Below are positions 7,791-16,703 of a stretch of DNA of 64,000 nt, piece by piece. Position numbers and translations under genes: made by a program. This stretch comes from Palleronia rufa. GTDB taxonomy: Bacteria; Pseudomonadota; Alphaproteobacteria; Rhodobacterales; Rhodobacteraceae. The stretch lies in assembly GCF_000743715.1 (NCBI RefSeq), contig NZ_JQEY01000001.1:67079-131078 (forward strand). The letters are read 5' to 3'. The notes under the pieces are model-generated. The model ran no database searches. It saw only the letters and a program-made list of their open reading frames with translations, and was not told the DNA's origin. The first letter of the stretch is position 1. Each line of letters starts with the position of its first letter.

Positions 7791-9560
7791 ATGAATAAAC
7801 CCATGAAAGTCCAGGAGGCTGATATTGCGGCGCTAATTTATTGCCGCGTCTCCGATAAAAAACAAAAGACGGATGGACATGGCCTGGAAAGTCAGGAGCA
7901 TCGCTGCCGCCAATACGCCGAAAATCATGGCTATGTGGTTGAGGCGATGTTTCCTGATGATCATACCGGAGGCGGTGATTTTATGCGCCGCCCCGGTATG
8001 CGGGCCATGCTGGCGTATTTGGAAGCCCAAGCCGGGAAGCGATATGTGATCATCTTTGATGATCTGAAGCGCTTTGCCCGCGACCGTGATTTCCACTGGA
8101 AGCTGCGGCGCGAGTTGGCCAAGCATGGCGCAACGCCGAAATGTCTCAACTTCAACTTCGATGACAGCCCCGAAGGCGAGTTCGTAGAAGCCATCATGGC
8201 CGCGCAAGGCCATCTGGAGCGCGAACAAAACCGCCGTCAGGTGATCCAAAAGATGACAGCCCGCGTGGAGAAAGGTTATTACGTCTTTCATCCGCCTGTG
8301 GGCTATCGCTATGAAAAAACGAAAGAACACGGCAAGTTGCTCGTGCGGGATGAGCCGGTGGCCTCCATCATCGCCGAAGCCTTGCAGGGCTTTGCGAGCG
8401 GTCGTTTTCGCTCTCAAGTCGAGGTAAAGCGCTTCCTGGAGCGTCAGCCGGACTTCCCGAAGAGCGGAGCCTCGGGCTACGTCCATCCGACCAAGGTCAA
8501 GGACATGCTCCAGCGCGCCGTCTACGCGGGCTGCGTGGACGCGCCGGATTGGGGCGTCACACTGCGCAAAGGCCATCATGAGCCCCTGATCAGCTTCGAG
8601 ACCTTCGAGCGCATTCAGGGCGTGCTGAACGGCCAGACCTATGCACCTGCGCGCAAAGACATCAACGAAGATTTCCCGCTTCGGGGCTTTGTGCTCTGTG
8701 ATGATTGCGGAGAAGCCATGACCTCGTGCTGGTCGAAGGGCCGCAACAAGCACTACCCGTATTATCTCTGCGACACGCCGCGCTGCGCCTCCAAGCGCAA
8801 GTCAATTGCGCGAGGCAAGATTGAGGACGGCGCGGAAGCCATCCTGCGGAGCCTCCAGCCTGTCAGCCAGCTCTTTGCAATGGCCAAGGCGATGTTCACC
8901 GAGATTTGGGCTGTGCGCCTCTCTGAGGCTGAAAATGCGCGTCAGGCGCTCTCAATCCAGGTCAAGGGCGTCGAAAAGCAGATCGACTCGCTGCTGGATC
9001 GCCTTGTGGATGCCTCCAGCGCATCTGTGATCCGGGCCTATGAGACGAAGATCGAGAAGCTGGAGCGCGAGAAGCTGCGTCTGGCCGATCAGCTCGAAAA
9101 AGCAGGCGCGCCGAAGGGGCACCTGGACGAATTTATCGAACCAGCCCTGAAGTTCTTGTCAAACCCTTGGAATATTTACCAAAAAGGCAGCTTCGCACTG
9201 CGTCAAACAGTGCTGCGTTTAGCCTTTGCGGAGCCCCTGCGATATAGCCGTGAAAATGGTTATCGAACCGCTGAAATCACCTTTCCGTTCAAGGTGTTAG
9301 CGGATTTTTCAACCCCGAAGTGCGGGATGGTGGGCGACCCTGGAATCGAACCAGGCGTGCGTCTCCGCGAGGGAGTTACAGTCCCCTGCCACACCTTGCG
9401 GCCTGTCGCCCACTGGGGTGGTCAGCTATCGCCGGGCCGGGAACGCGTCAAGGCGAAATCGCTTGATCCCGGCCGCGCTCCGGCGCAGGTCGGCAACCAT
9501 GGTGAAGAAACCGAAATGGGTGGTCGAGAAGGAGCAGGCCCGCCGCGATGCGGGGCGTGA
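7791..9560 (+). CDS. Large serine recombinase (element integrase) reading through tRNA-Tyr
   Basis: 589 residues as the frame stands. The N-terminal resolvase domain has the catalytic Ser21 in LIYCRVSDKKQ. It is followed by the recombinase domain (about 170-290), a zinc ribbon with CDDCGEAM and CDTPRCASK, and a long coiled coil (about 380-440). ATG 7791 has aaggag upstream. From about 9328 the frame is antisense to tRNA-Tyr (MVGDPGIEPG) and then enters chromosomal DNA, overlapping the rlmB start by 62 bases. The last 75 or so residues are therefore set by the integration site, and the native C-terminus in the circular element would differ. It is the likely integrase of the element. Confidence 0.9.
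   Translation: MNKPMKVQEADIAALIYCRVSDKKQKTDGHGLESQEHRCRQYAENHGYVVEAMFPDDHTGGGDFMRRPGMRAMLAYLEAQAGKRYVIIFDDLKRFARDRDFHWKLRRELAKHGATPKCLNFNFDDSPEGEFVEAIMAAQGHLEREQNRRQVIQKMTARVEKGYYVFHPPVGYRYEKTKEHGKLLVRDEPVASIIAEALQGFASGRFRSQVEVKRFLERQPDFPKSGASGYVHPTKVKDMLQRAVYAGCVDAPDWGVTLRKGHHEPLISFETFERIQGVLNGQTYAPARKDINEDFPLRGFVLCDDCGEAMTSCWSKGRNKHYPYYLCDTPRCASKRKSIARGKIEDGAEAILRSLQPVSQLFAMAKAMFTEIWAVRLSEAENARQALSIQVKGVEKQIDSLLDRLVDASSASVIRAYETKIEKLEREKLRLADQLEKAGAPKGHLDEFIEPALKFLSNPWNIYQKGSFALRQTVLRLAFAEPLRYSRENGYRTAEITFPFKVLADFSTPKCGMVGDPGIEPGVRLREGVTVPCHTLRPVAHWGGQLSPGRERVKAKSLDPGRAPAQVGNHGEETEMGGREGAGPPRCGA
9328..9358. other. Probable attachment site (tRNA-Tyr 3' end)
   Basis: Low-GC element DNA with the recombinase gene ends here, and GC-rich chromosomal DNA starts within or just after the tRNA-Tyr 3' half. 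Integrative elements commonly use tRNA 3' ends as attachment cores and restore the tRNA sequence. The other copy of the core would lie left of the window, so the exact core length cannot be read. Confidence 0.5.
9328..9411 (-). tRNA. tRNA-Tyr (GTA)
   Basis: Reading the minus strand from 9411: acceptor stem GGGCGAC pairs with GTCGCCC near the 3' end, the anticodon loop is CTGTAAC (anticodon GTA), there is a long class II variable arm, the T arm is CCTGG-TTCGATT-CCAGG, the discriminator is A and CCA is encoded (9328-9330). All stems fit, so the gene is intact. Its 3' end borders the mobile element and is the probable attachment site. Confidence 0.93.
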
Positions 9561-10272
9561 GACGGTATGGCTCTTCGGACTGCACGCGGTGCGCGACGCG
9601 CTGGCGAACCCGCGGCGCGAGAAGCTGCGTCTGGTGGTGACGAAGAACGCGCTCGACCGGCTGGGCGACCATGTGACGGCCGCCGGCATCGCGCCCGAAG
9701 AGGCCGATCCGCGCAGGTTTCCGGCACCGCTCGACCCCGGATCGGTCCACCAGGGCGCGGCGCTGGAGGTGCGCGCGCTGGACTGGGGGCCGCTCGACCG
9801 GATCGCCGTCGACGGCACCGGGCCGATCGTGGCGCTGGACCGGGTGACCGACCCGCACAACGTGGGCGCCGTGCTGCGCTCGGCAGAGGTGTTCGGCGCC
9901 CGTGCGGTGATCGCGCCCGCGCGCGGGGCCTGCCCGGAAACCGGCGCCCTGGCCAAGACCGCGTCCGGCGCGCTGGAAAGGCAGCCCTATCTCAGGGTCG
10001 GCAACCTGTCCGACACGCTGCGGGCTCTGCAGGCGATGGGCTATGTCTGTCTGGGGCTCGACGGCGCGGCCGAGGTGGAGATCGGCGCCGCGGCGCGCCG
10101 GGCTGCGGGTCGTCCGGTCTGCCTGGTCCTGGGCGCCGAGGGGCCGGGCCTGCGCGCCCGCACGCGCGAGACCTGCGACCAGCTAGTGCGAATCGGGGCG
10201 GCGGGCGGCTTCGGATCGCTCAACGTGTCGAACGCGGCGGCGGTGGCGCTCTACGCTCTCGCCGCCTCCTGA
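9499..10272 (+). CDS. rlmB: 23S rRNA 2'-O-ribose methyltransferase RlmB (SpoU family)
   Basis: 257 residues. An N-terminal substrate-binding domain (WLFGLHAVRDALANP) is followed by the knotted SPOUT domain with the three family motifs: VALDRVTDPHNVGAVLRSAE, LVLGAEGPGLR and GSLNVSNAAAVALY. This arrangement is that of the enzyme methylating G2251 of 23S rRNA from S-adenosylmethionine. I chose ATG 9499 because the family begins soon before the FGLHAV motif. The open frame upstream enters the tRNA region. Divergent from tRNA-Tyr and followed by a clear terminator. Confidence 0.9.
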   Translation: MVKKPKWVVEKEQARRDAGRETVWLFGLHAVRDALANPRREKLRLVVTKNALDRLGDHVTAAGIAPEEADPRRFPAPLDPGSVHQGAALEVRALDWGPLDRIAVDGTGPIVALDRVTDPHNVGAVLRSAEVFGARAVIAPARGACPETGALAKTASGALERQPYLRVGNLSDTLRALQAMGYVCLGLDGAAEVEIGAAARRAAGRPVCLVLGAEGPGLRARTRETCDQLVRIGAAGGFGSLNVSNAAAVALYALAAS

Positions 10273-10386
10273 CGCTTCACGAAACCGCGATACGCTCTTT
10301 TCCGCGCGACCGTTGCATACCAGCTTCAGTGTCAGGCGTCGGGCCGGAACACCCGACGCGTCATCACTGTCCCTCGTTCCACACTC

Positions 10387-10415
10387 GCGCCCGGATCACC
10401 GTCCGGGCGCTTTTT
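10387..10415 (+). terminator. Rho-independent terminator after rlmB
   Basis: The arms gcgcccgga (10387-10395) and tccgggcgc (10402-10410) form a perfect nine-pair GC-rich stem with a six-base loop, followed at once by ttttt (10411-10415). Confidence 0.85.
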
Positions 10416-10471
10416 CGTTGCGCCCCCGTTTTTTCGTTGCGCCGCAGGGGGGCAGGACGGATCATCGGACC

Positions 10472-10936
10472 ATGACAGACGCAGATTTCCGCCGTATCCT
10501 CACCTCCGTCCGGACCGTCGCCTGTCTCGGCGTGTCGGCCAATCCGGTTCGGCCCAGCCACTACGTCGCGCGGTATCTGTCGCTCAAGGGCTTTCGCGTC
10601 CATCCCGTGAACCCCGGCATCGCCGGGCAGATGCTGTTCGGGCGGGAGGTATCGGCAGGTCTGGCCGACCTCCCCGACGACGTCGAGATGCTCGACATCT
10701 TCCGCCGATCGGAGGTGGTGGGCCCGATCGTCGACGAGGCGCTAGAGGTCATGCCCTCGCTCAGCGTCGTCTGGATGCAGATCGGCGTCGCGGACGAGGC
10801 GGCGGCCGACCGGGCACGCGCTCGCGGCGTGGAGGTGGTGATGAACCGCTGTCCTAAGATCGAGTATCAGCGGCTCTTCGGTGAGCTGCGCATGGGTGGC
10901 TTCGCGACCGGCGTGATCTCCTCCCGATTGAACTGA
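10472..10936 (+). CDS. CoA-binding domain protein (YccU-like)
   Basis: 154 residues forming one Rossmann-type CoA-binding domain: VACLGVSANPVRPSHYVARY near the N-terminus, GFRVHPVNPG, then DVEMLDIFRRSEVV and the C-terminal VVMNRCPKIEYQRL. This matches the small CoA-binding proteins seen in many bacteria, related to the nucleotide-binding part of succinyl-CoA synthetase alpha. Their cellular task is not known to me. ATG 10472 is placed at the usual family start; the frame is open further upstream but there it covers the rlmB terminator. Confidence 0.85.
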   Translation: MTDADFRRILTSVRTVACLGVSANPVRPSHYVARYLSLKGFRVHPVNPGIAGQMLFGREVSAGLADLPDDVEMLDIFRRSEVVGPIVDEALEVMPSLSVVWMQIGVADEAAADRARARGVEVVMNRCPKIEYQRLFGELRMGGFATGVISSRLN

Positions 10937-11175
10937 GCGGCAGGACGGCCGCAGGGGACGCATTGCAGACCAGGGGATCGCCGATCCGCGATGCACCGGG
11001 GGGGACGCCCGCCGATGTCGATCCCGTCCGCGTCCACGCTCCCGCGGCCATGCCCGGGCAGGCGTTCCCGGCCACCTTCGTTCCGGCCATGAGAGCTGCC
11101 CCGACGACGCGCCGGATCGGGCCTTTCGGGCCCGTGCCCCTCGACAAGACGCGGCGGGCGCGCCACATCCCCGCC

Positions 11176-12246
11176 ATGCCGGAGCTGTTCGTCGCCAATT
11201 ACAACCCGCGCTATACCGGCGTCTCGGCCACCGCCGAGCGCATGGCGCGATGGCACGCCGACCGCTACGACCTCGCGCTCGTCGGACACCCGCTCGACGG
11301 GCTGCCCCCGCCGCTGACGCCGGCACGGGCGCGGCGTCTGTCGCGCGCGCCGTCCAAGGGGCGCAGCCACGCGATCTGGCACGTCCGGCGCGACCCCGAG
11401 ATGATCTCGGCCATCTGGGCGCGCGACGTGCTGCGCCTGCCGATCCGCACGGTCTTCACCTCCGCGGCCAAGCACCGACATTCGGCCTTTCCGCGCTGGC
11501 TGATCGGCCGCATGGACGCGGTGATCGCCACATCGCCAGAGGCCGCGGCGTTCTTTCCGGGGGTCGCCGCGACGCTCCCCCACGGGGTCGACCTGTCGGC
11601 GGCGCGGCCCGTCGCGGACCGCCGCGCCGCGTGGCGGGCGCTGGGGTACGGCGGCACGAAGGGCGTGGCGATCATCGGCCGGATTCGCCCCGAAAAGGGC
11701 ACCGACGTGTTCGTGGATGCCATGATCGAGGTCTGCCGCAAGGACCCGGAGGCCACCGGTCTGGTGCTGGGCATGACCAAGCCGGCGGAAGAGCCGTACT
11801 TGCGATCCATGACCGGCAAGGTCACGGCGGCGGGTCTGGGCGACCGGATCCTCTTTCCGGGTTTCGTCAGCCATGGGGACAAGGCGCGCATCCTGCCCGC
11901 CCTGAGCCTGGTGGCCAATGTCGCCCGATACGAGCCGTTCGGAGTCGTCCCGGCCGAAGGGATGGCCGCGGGCACGCCTTTCGTCTGCTCTGACACGGGC
12001 TACTACCGGGAGTTCTCCGACGGCGGTCGTTGCGGCCTGATCGTACCCGCCGGCGACGCGGCCGCGGCCGCGGCAGCCATCGGGGAGCTCCTTGCCGACC
12101 CGGACCGGATCGAAACGATGGGCCACGCCGCCCGCGCCAAGGCCGAAGCGGACCATTCCATCGACCGGGAGGCCGGGGGCGCGGCCGAGATCTACGAACG
12201 GCTCTGGGCCGGAGAGGACCTTGCCGTTCACCGGCCCGTCCGCTGA
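11176..12246 (+). CDS. Glycosyltransferase family 4 protein, probably cell-surface polysaccharide
   Basis: 356 residues with a GT-B fold pattern: an N-terminal [20 protein letters not shown] segment, then the nucleotide-sugar domain with [16 protein letters not shown] and [20 protein letters not shown], which contains the conserved E-x7-E-type donor site. The N-terminus resembles LpcC-type lipopolysaccharide core transferases of alphaproteobacteria. ATG 11176 directly precedes PELFVANYN; an in-frame upstream extension to 10963 is low-complexity and unlikely to be translated. Donor and acceptor are unknown. Confidence 0.85.
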   Translation: MPELFVANYNPRYTGVSATAERMARWHADRYDLALVGHPLDGLPPPLTPARARRLSRAPSKGRSHAIWHVRRDPEMISAIWARDVLRLPIRTVFTSAAKHRHSAFPRWLIGRMDAVIATSPEAAAFFPGVAATLPHGVDLSAARPVADRRAAWRALGYGGTKGVAIIGRIRPEKGTDVFVDAMIEVCRKDPEATGLVLGMTKPAEEPYLRSMTGKVTAAGLGDRILFPGFVSHGDKARILPALSLVANVARYEPFGVVPAEGMAAGTPFVCSDTGYYREFSDGGRCGLIVPAGDAAAAAAAIGELLADPDRIETMGHAARAKAEADHSIDREAGGAAEIYERLWAGEDLAVHRPVR

Positions 12247-12644
12247 TGGGCTTTTTCCGGTGGGTGCCCCCCGGTGCGCGGGCGCATCCCGAAATACGAA
12301 GACGGGAACGCGAATGGGACGCCGTCTTCAGCACGGATCATGTGGGATTAAGTGGCGGGCCCGTTCCCGGCGCATCCCGCGCGTCGGCAGGTCCGTGCCG
12401 GGCGCCGGCGAGGCGCCGCAGGGGGCGTCCAGCAACATGTGTCGCGAACCCCGGGCAACCCGGATGGGTTCGGCGCCCGCGACGACACGGGGGCGCCCGT
12501 TGCCAAGCTGCGCCACGGGGCTCTGCCCCGGACCCCGATATTTCCGGAAAGATGAAGGCCGACGTCGGTGGATCGGCGGAGCCGCCGGCGCGGGCGTTGG
12601 GGGGCGGTCGGTAGGGTGACCGCGGCGCGGTTCGACTCTTTGCG
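12247..12644. other. Intergenic stretch without a recognisable gene
   Basis: About 400 bases lie between two genes whose 3' ends face each other. Frames are open on both strands because GC is very high, but the translations are Pro/Arg/Ala-rich and unlike any protein I know. No clear terminator with a T-run is seen. Confidence 0.5.
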
Positions 12645-13802
12645 TCAGTCTGCCGCCAGGCGGCTTTGGGCGATCCGGATCCACCAGGAGACGCCGGCCG
12701 GGATCACCGCGTCGTCGAAATCGTAGTCCGGAGCGTGGAGCGGCGCGGTCGGTCCGTTGCCCACCAGGATATAGGCGCCGGGGCGGGCTTCCAGCATGTA
12801 GGCGAAGTCCTCTCCGCCCATGACCAGCTCGGCCTCCGCGCAGGCGCCCGCGACCGCGCGGGCGGCCTCGGCGGCGTGGCGCGTCTCTGCGGCGTGGTTG
12901 GCCATGACCGGATAGTTGCGCTCGTATCGGGTGTCGGCGCGGGCGGAATGGGCGGCGGCGATACCGCCGGCGATGGCGGCGAGCCGCGACTCGGCCAGAT
13001 CGCGGACCTGGGGCGAGAGGCTGCGCACCGTGCCCTTTAGATGCACGCGGGACGGGATGACGTTGAACGCGCCCGACGCGCTTTCGATGCCGGTCACCGA
13101 CACCACCACCTGATGCACCGGGTCGACCGCCCGCGCGGCGATGCTCTGCAGGCCGGTGACGATCTGCGCCGCGACGACGACCGGATCCACCGTCTCATGC
13201 GGTTTGGCGGCGTGCCCGCCCTGCCCGATCACGTCGATCTCGAAAATGTCGGTGGCCGCAAAGAACGCGCCGGGGCGGATGGCGAAGGCGCCGCGCTCCA
13301 ATCCCGGCCAGTTGTGCATGCCGTAGACTTCCTCGATCCCGAAGCGCTCCATCATCCCGTCGCGCACCATTTCCAGCCCGCCGCCGCCGCCCTCTTCGGC
13401 CGGCTGGAAGATCACCGCGACCCGGCCCGCGAAATCCCGCGCCTCGGCCAGGTAGCGCGCCGCGCCCAGCAGCATCGCCGTGTGCCCGTCATGGCCGCAG
13501 GCGTGCATCTTGCCGGGGATTTCGCTGGCATAGGCGGCGCCGGTGGTTTCGGTGATCGGCAGCGCGTCCATGTCGGCGCGCAGGCCCACGCAGCGCCCGT
13601 CCGCATGGCCGCGGATCAGACCCACGACGCCGGTGCGCCCAATGCCCTCGACCACCTCGTCGCAGCCGAAGGCGCGCAGCTTTTCGGCCACGAAGGCCGC
13701 CGTCTCATGGGTGTCGAACAGCGTTTCCGGGCGGCGGTGAAGCGCCTGGCGCCAGCCGGCGATCTCTGGCTGCCACGCGGCGATGCGGGCTTCTACGGAC
13801 AT
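12645..13802 (-). CDS. M20 family amidohydrolase (hippurate hydrolase/aminoacylase type)
   Basis: 385 residues, the full length of the M20D group. Metal ligands are visible in MHACGHDGHTAM and FQPAEEGGGGG; the dimerisation-domain His lies in IGQGGHAAKPHE; a late ligand His is in PLHAPDYDFDD. Such enzymes split N-acyl amino acids or related amides. The gene is preceded by an FAD-dependent oxidoreductase gene on the same strand 13 bp upstream, so the two probably act on the same amino compound. Substrate unknown. Confidence 0.88.
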   Translation of the reverse strand: MSVEARIAAWQPEIAGWRQALHRRPETLFDTHETAAFVAEKLRAFGCDEVVEGIGRTGVVGLIRGHADGRCVGLRADMDALPITETTGAAYASEIPGKMHACGHDGHTAMLLGAARYLAEARDFAGRVAVIFQPAEEGGGGGLEMVRDGMMERFGIEEVYGMHNWPGLERGAFAIRPGAFFAATDIFEIDVIGQGGHAAKPHETVDPVVVAAQIVTGLQSIAARAVDPVHQVVVSVTGIESASGAFNVIPSRVHLKGTVRSLSPQVRDLAESRLAAIAGGIAAAHSARADTRYERNYPVMANHAAETRHAAEAARAVAGACAEAELVMGGEDFAYMLEARPGAYILVGNGPTAPLHAPDYDFDDAVIPAGVSWWIRIAQSRLAAD

Positions 13803-13815
13803 GGACGCTTTCCTT

Positions 13816-15174
13816 TCACAGGCGATACGCGGCGCGGCGGGTTCCGTCGTGGAACCGCGACAGGCGGAAGGCCGTCAGGTCGTGGCGCGGATCGCGGCCG
13901 AGCGCAAGGCGCGCGGCGGCCCGGCCCGCCGCCGGACCGATCCCGAAGCCGTGACCGGACAGGCCGGTGAGGACCACCAGCCCCGGCAGCGCGGCGGCCG
14001 CGTCGATCACCGGGATCATGTCCGGCAGCGCGTCGATCATGCCGGCCCAGGTCCTGCGCAGGCGTACCCCGCCTAATCCCGGAAAGGCATCGCCGAAATC
14101 CCGGGCCATGCGCGCGGCGAAACGGCGCGAGGGGGCAGGGTCGAGCACGCGCATCGCCTCGAACGGCGACGGCGCATCCGCCGACCAGCGGCGCGGTGTC
14201 GTCCAGGCGTCGGGATAGCCGCGCGGGGCGGCCGGGCGCAGCCCCGTGGACAGGATGTCGCCCCGGAACACCGGCCAGTAGGCGCGGGCGTGGCGCAGGG
14301 CCGCCGGTCCGACGAAGAAATCGTGATCGAAGGACGGCGCCAGGGAATAGCCGCCGTCCGCACGGCGGCGGAAGGCGACGCGGGCATCCACCCCCTGCCC
14401 CGCGAAGACCTCCGGCAAGGGTTCGGTCGCGGCCACCGTCGCGCGCACCGACAGCTGCGGCAGCGCGACACCGTGACGCCGGAGCAGCAGCGCCGACCAG
14501 GCCCCGCCCGCAAGCACGACGCGGGGCGCGCGGATGCGGCCCGCCTCCGTCACCACGCCGACCACGCGGCCATCCGCGATGTCGAGCCCGCGGACCGCGC
14601 AGCCCTCGCGCAGCGCGACGCCGTCGCGGCGGGCCAGCCGGGCCAGCGCCGGCACCGCAACCCAGGGCTCGGCGCGGCAGTCGCTGGCGGTCCAGAGCGC
14701 GCCGGTCCAGCCCGCCCGGGCGCCGGGCAGCATCCGCGCGACCTCTGCCGCCGACAGGATCGCGCTGTCGAGCCCGTGGTCCCGCGCATGGGCCAGCCAG
14801 CCCTCGTACCGCGCGACGTCTTCCGCGTCCCGGGCAAGGTAGAGCGTGCCGGTGCGGCGCAGGCCCAGATCCTCGTTGGTGGCGGTCTGGAGGTCGTCCC
14901 AGATCCGCACGGCGTCCATAACCAGCGGCAGTTCCGCCGGGTCGCGGCCCTGCTGGCGGATCCAGCCCCAGTTGCGCGACGACTGCTCCCCGGCGATGCG
15001 CCCCTTCTCGCACAGCACCACACGCGCGCCGCTCCGGGCCGCGAAGATCGCCGCCGTCACGCCGGCGATGCCGCCGCCGATGACCACCAGATCGGCGTCC
15101 CGGGGGAGCGGGTCGCCATGCTCAAGGGGTGTGTCGAGCGTCACGGGGCCTGTGCCATGAGTCAGCTCGCGCAT
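13816..15174 (-). CDS. FAD-dependent amino-acid/amine oxidoreductase (DAO family)
   Basis: 452 residues. The dinucleotide-binding motif VVIGGGIAGVTAAIFAARSG is near residue 30, with an ERG-like CEKGRIAGEQSSRNWGW segment following, and the C-terminal FAD contact is LTGLSGHGFGIGPAAGRAAA. This is the DadA/glycine-oxidase-like DAO fold. I start at 15174 because a strong aaaggagg lies just upstream; an in-frame ATG at 15192 has none. Substrate unknown; the downstream amidohydrolase suggests a modified amino acid. Confidence 0.87.
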   Translation of the reverse strand: MRELTHGTGPVTLDTPLEHGDPLPRDADLVVIGGGIAGVTAAIFAARSGARVVLCEKGRIAGEQSSRNWGWIRQQGRDPAELPLVMDAVRIWDDLQTATNEDLGLRRTGTLYLARDAEDVARYEGWLAHARDHGLDSAILSAAEVARMLPGARAGWTGALWTASDCRAEPWVAVPALARLARRDGVALREGCAVRGLDIADGRVVGVVTEAGRIRAPRVVLAGGAWSALLLRRHGVALPQLSVRATVAATEPLPEVFAGQGVDARVAFRRRADGGYSLAPSFDHDFFVGPAALRHARAYWPVFRGDILSTGLRPAAPRGYPDAWTTPRRWSADAPSPFEAMRVLDPAPSRRFAARMARDFGDAFPGLGGVRLRRTWAGMIDALPDMIPVIDAAAALPGLVVLTGLSGHGFGIGPAAGRAAARLALGRDPRHDLTAFRLSRFHDGTRRAAYRL

Positions 15175-15299
15175 CGTGCCTCCTTTTGCCACAGGCTCCG
15201 GCCGCGCGGCGCAAAGGTCAAGCGGTGGCGCCGCCGCACCCGCGCCCTATCTCGGCCCGGGCCGGCAACGTCCCGCCGCATCGCCCCGAAGGAGCGCCC

Positions 15300-16703
15300 A
15301 TGTCCGACCGATCCCTCACCGACGGGTCCGTGACACGCGCGGTGCTGGCCGTCTCGGCGCCGATGACCCTGGGGATCCTCGGCGTGATCGCGGTCGGCCT
15401 GGCGGATGCGTATTTCCTGGGCCGCGTCGGCCGGACGGAACTGGCCGCGGTAGGCTACATCTACCCGGTGACAGTGGCGGTCACGTCCCTGTCCATCGGC
15501 CTGTCGGCGGGGGCGAACGCCGCACTCAGCCAGGCGATCGGACGCGGCGACGGGGACGACCCAGCGCTGCGCATTGGACTCCACGCCCTGGCCCTGGGCG
15601 GCGCGCTGGGGGTCGCTGTGGGCGTCCTGCTCTGGGTCGTGCAGGCGCCGCTCTTTGCGCTGATCGGCGCCGGAGAGGCCGTCGCCCCGGAAATCGCCGC
15701 CTACGTTCTGTGGTGGGCCGTGTCGTTCCCCTTTCTAGTGACCTCCATGCTGGTCGGCGCGATGTTCCGGGCGCGGGGCGACGGGATCACCGCGGCGGTG
15801 GTCATGGGGATGCAGGCGCTGGGCAACATCGCGCTCGACCCGGTGCTGATCTACGGGCTGGGTCCGGTGCCGCAAATGTCCACCGGGGGCGCCGGACTGG
15901 CCACCTGCCTGGTCCGGATCGGCGCGACCGTGGGCGGCCTGGCATGGGCCTGGCACAAAGGCCTCCTGGGGCCCTGCCGCGCACCGCTAAAAGGCATGGC
16001 GGCCTCTGTCCGCCGAATCGGAGAGGTCGGCCTGCCGGCATCCCTGTCGAACGCCATCAACCCCGCCGGGATGGCTCTGGTGACCGCCGCCGTCGCCACG
16101 CTGGGGGAAAGCGCGGTGGCGGGGTTCGGCGCCGCGACGCGGGTGCAGACCCTGGCCCTGGTGCCGCTTCTGGCGCTGTCCTCGGGCGTCGGTCCCGTGG
16201 TGGGGCAGAACTGGGGCGCTGGGCGCACCGACCGGGCGCGGCGCGCCGTGCGGGTCACGTTCCTGATGTGCGCGGGCTACGGCGCGGCGGTCGCGCTGGT
16301 CCTGCTGACGCTGGCAGGACCCATCGCCGCGGCCATCGCCTCGGGGCCGCAGGATGCCGCGATCGCCGCGACCTACCTCAGGATCGTCGGGCTGTCGCTC
16401 TTCGGCTACGGGGTGGTGGTCACCGCCAACGCGGCGATGAACGCGCGGTCCCGGGCGCTCTGGTCCATGGGGCTGTCGCTGGGGCGGATCTTCGCGCTGT
16501 ACCTGCCGCTGGCCTGGCTGCTGCTGGGACCGCTGGGCTTTGCCGGCATCGCCATCGCCGCGGCCGCCGCCAATACCGGCGCGGCGCTCGCCGCGCTCTG
16601 GGCCACGGTGCGTACCGGCCTGACCCCGTTCGGGCGCCGCACGGCCCTTGGCGCCCGCGCCGCCGCCGTCAGTCCAGGCGCCGCCGGACCCGGCGCACCA
16701 TGA
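15300..16703 (+). CDS. MATE family efflux transporter
   Basis: 467 residues with about twelve hydrophobic segments. The N-terminal half carries APMTLGILGVIAVGLADAYF and the second half GLPASLSNAINPAGMALVTA and PVVGQNWGAGRTDRARRAV, typical of MATE exporters, which move organic cations or drugs outward in exchange for Na+ or H+. The start ATG 15300 has gaaggagc upstream. The last 35 bases overlap the convergent DUF3422 gene. Which compound it exports cannot be told. Confidence 0.88.
   Translation: MSDRSLTDGSVTRAVLAVSAPMTLGILGVIAVGLADAYFLGRVGRTELAAVGYIYPVTVAVTSLSIGLSAGANAALSQAIGRGDGDDPALRIGLHALALGGALGVAVGVLLWVVQAPLFALIGAGEAVAPEIAAYVLWWAVSFPFLVTSMLVGAMFRARGDGITAAVVMGMQALGNIALDPVLIYGLGPVPQMSTGGAGLATCLVRIGATVGGLAWAWHKGLLGPCRAPLKGMAASVRRIGEVGLPASLSNAINPAGMALVTAAVATLGESAVAGFGAATRVQTLALVPLLALSSGVGPVVGQNWGAGRTDRARRAVRVTFLMCAGYGAAVALVLLTLAGPIAAAIASGPQDAAIAATYLRIVGLSLFGYGVVVTANAAMNARSRALWSMGLSLGRIFALYLPLAWLLLGPLGFAGIAIAAAAANTGAALAALWATVRTGLTPFGRRTALGARAAAVSPGAAGPGAP

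Noticed and set aside
1-9330. A CRISPR array or toxin-antitoxin pair in the accessory region
   Set aside because: I looked for regularly spaced repeats and for paired small genes with known motifs and found none.
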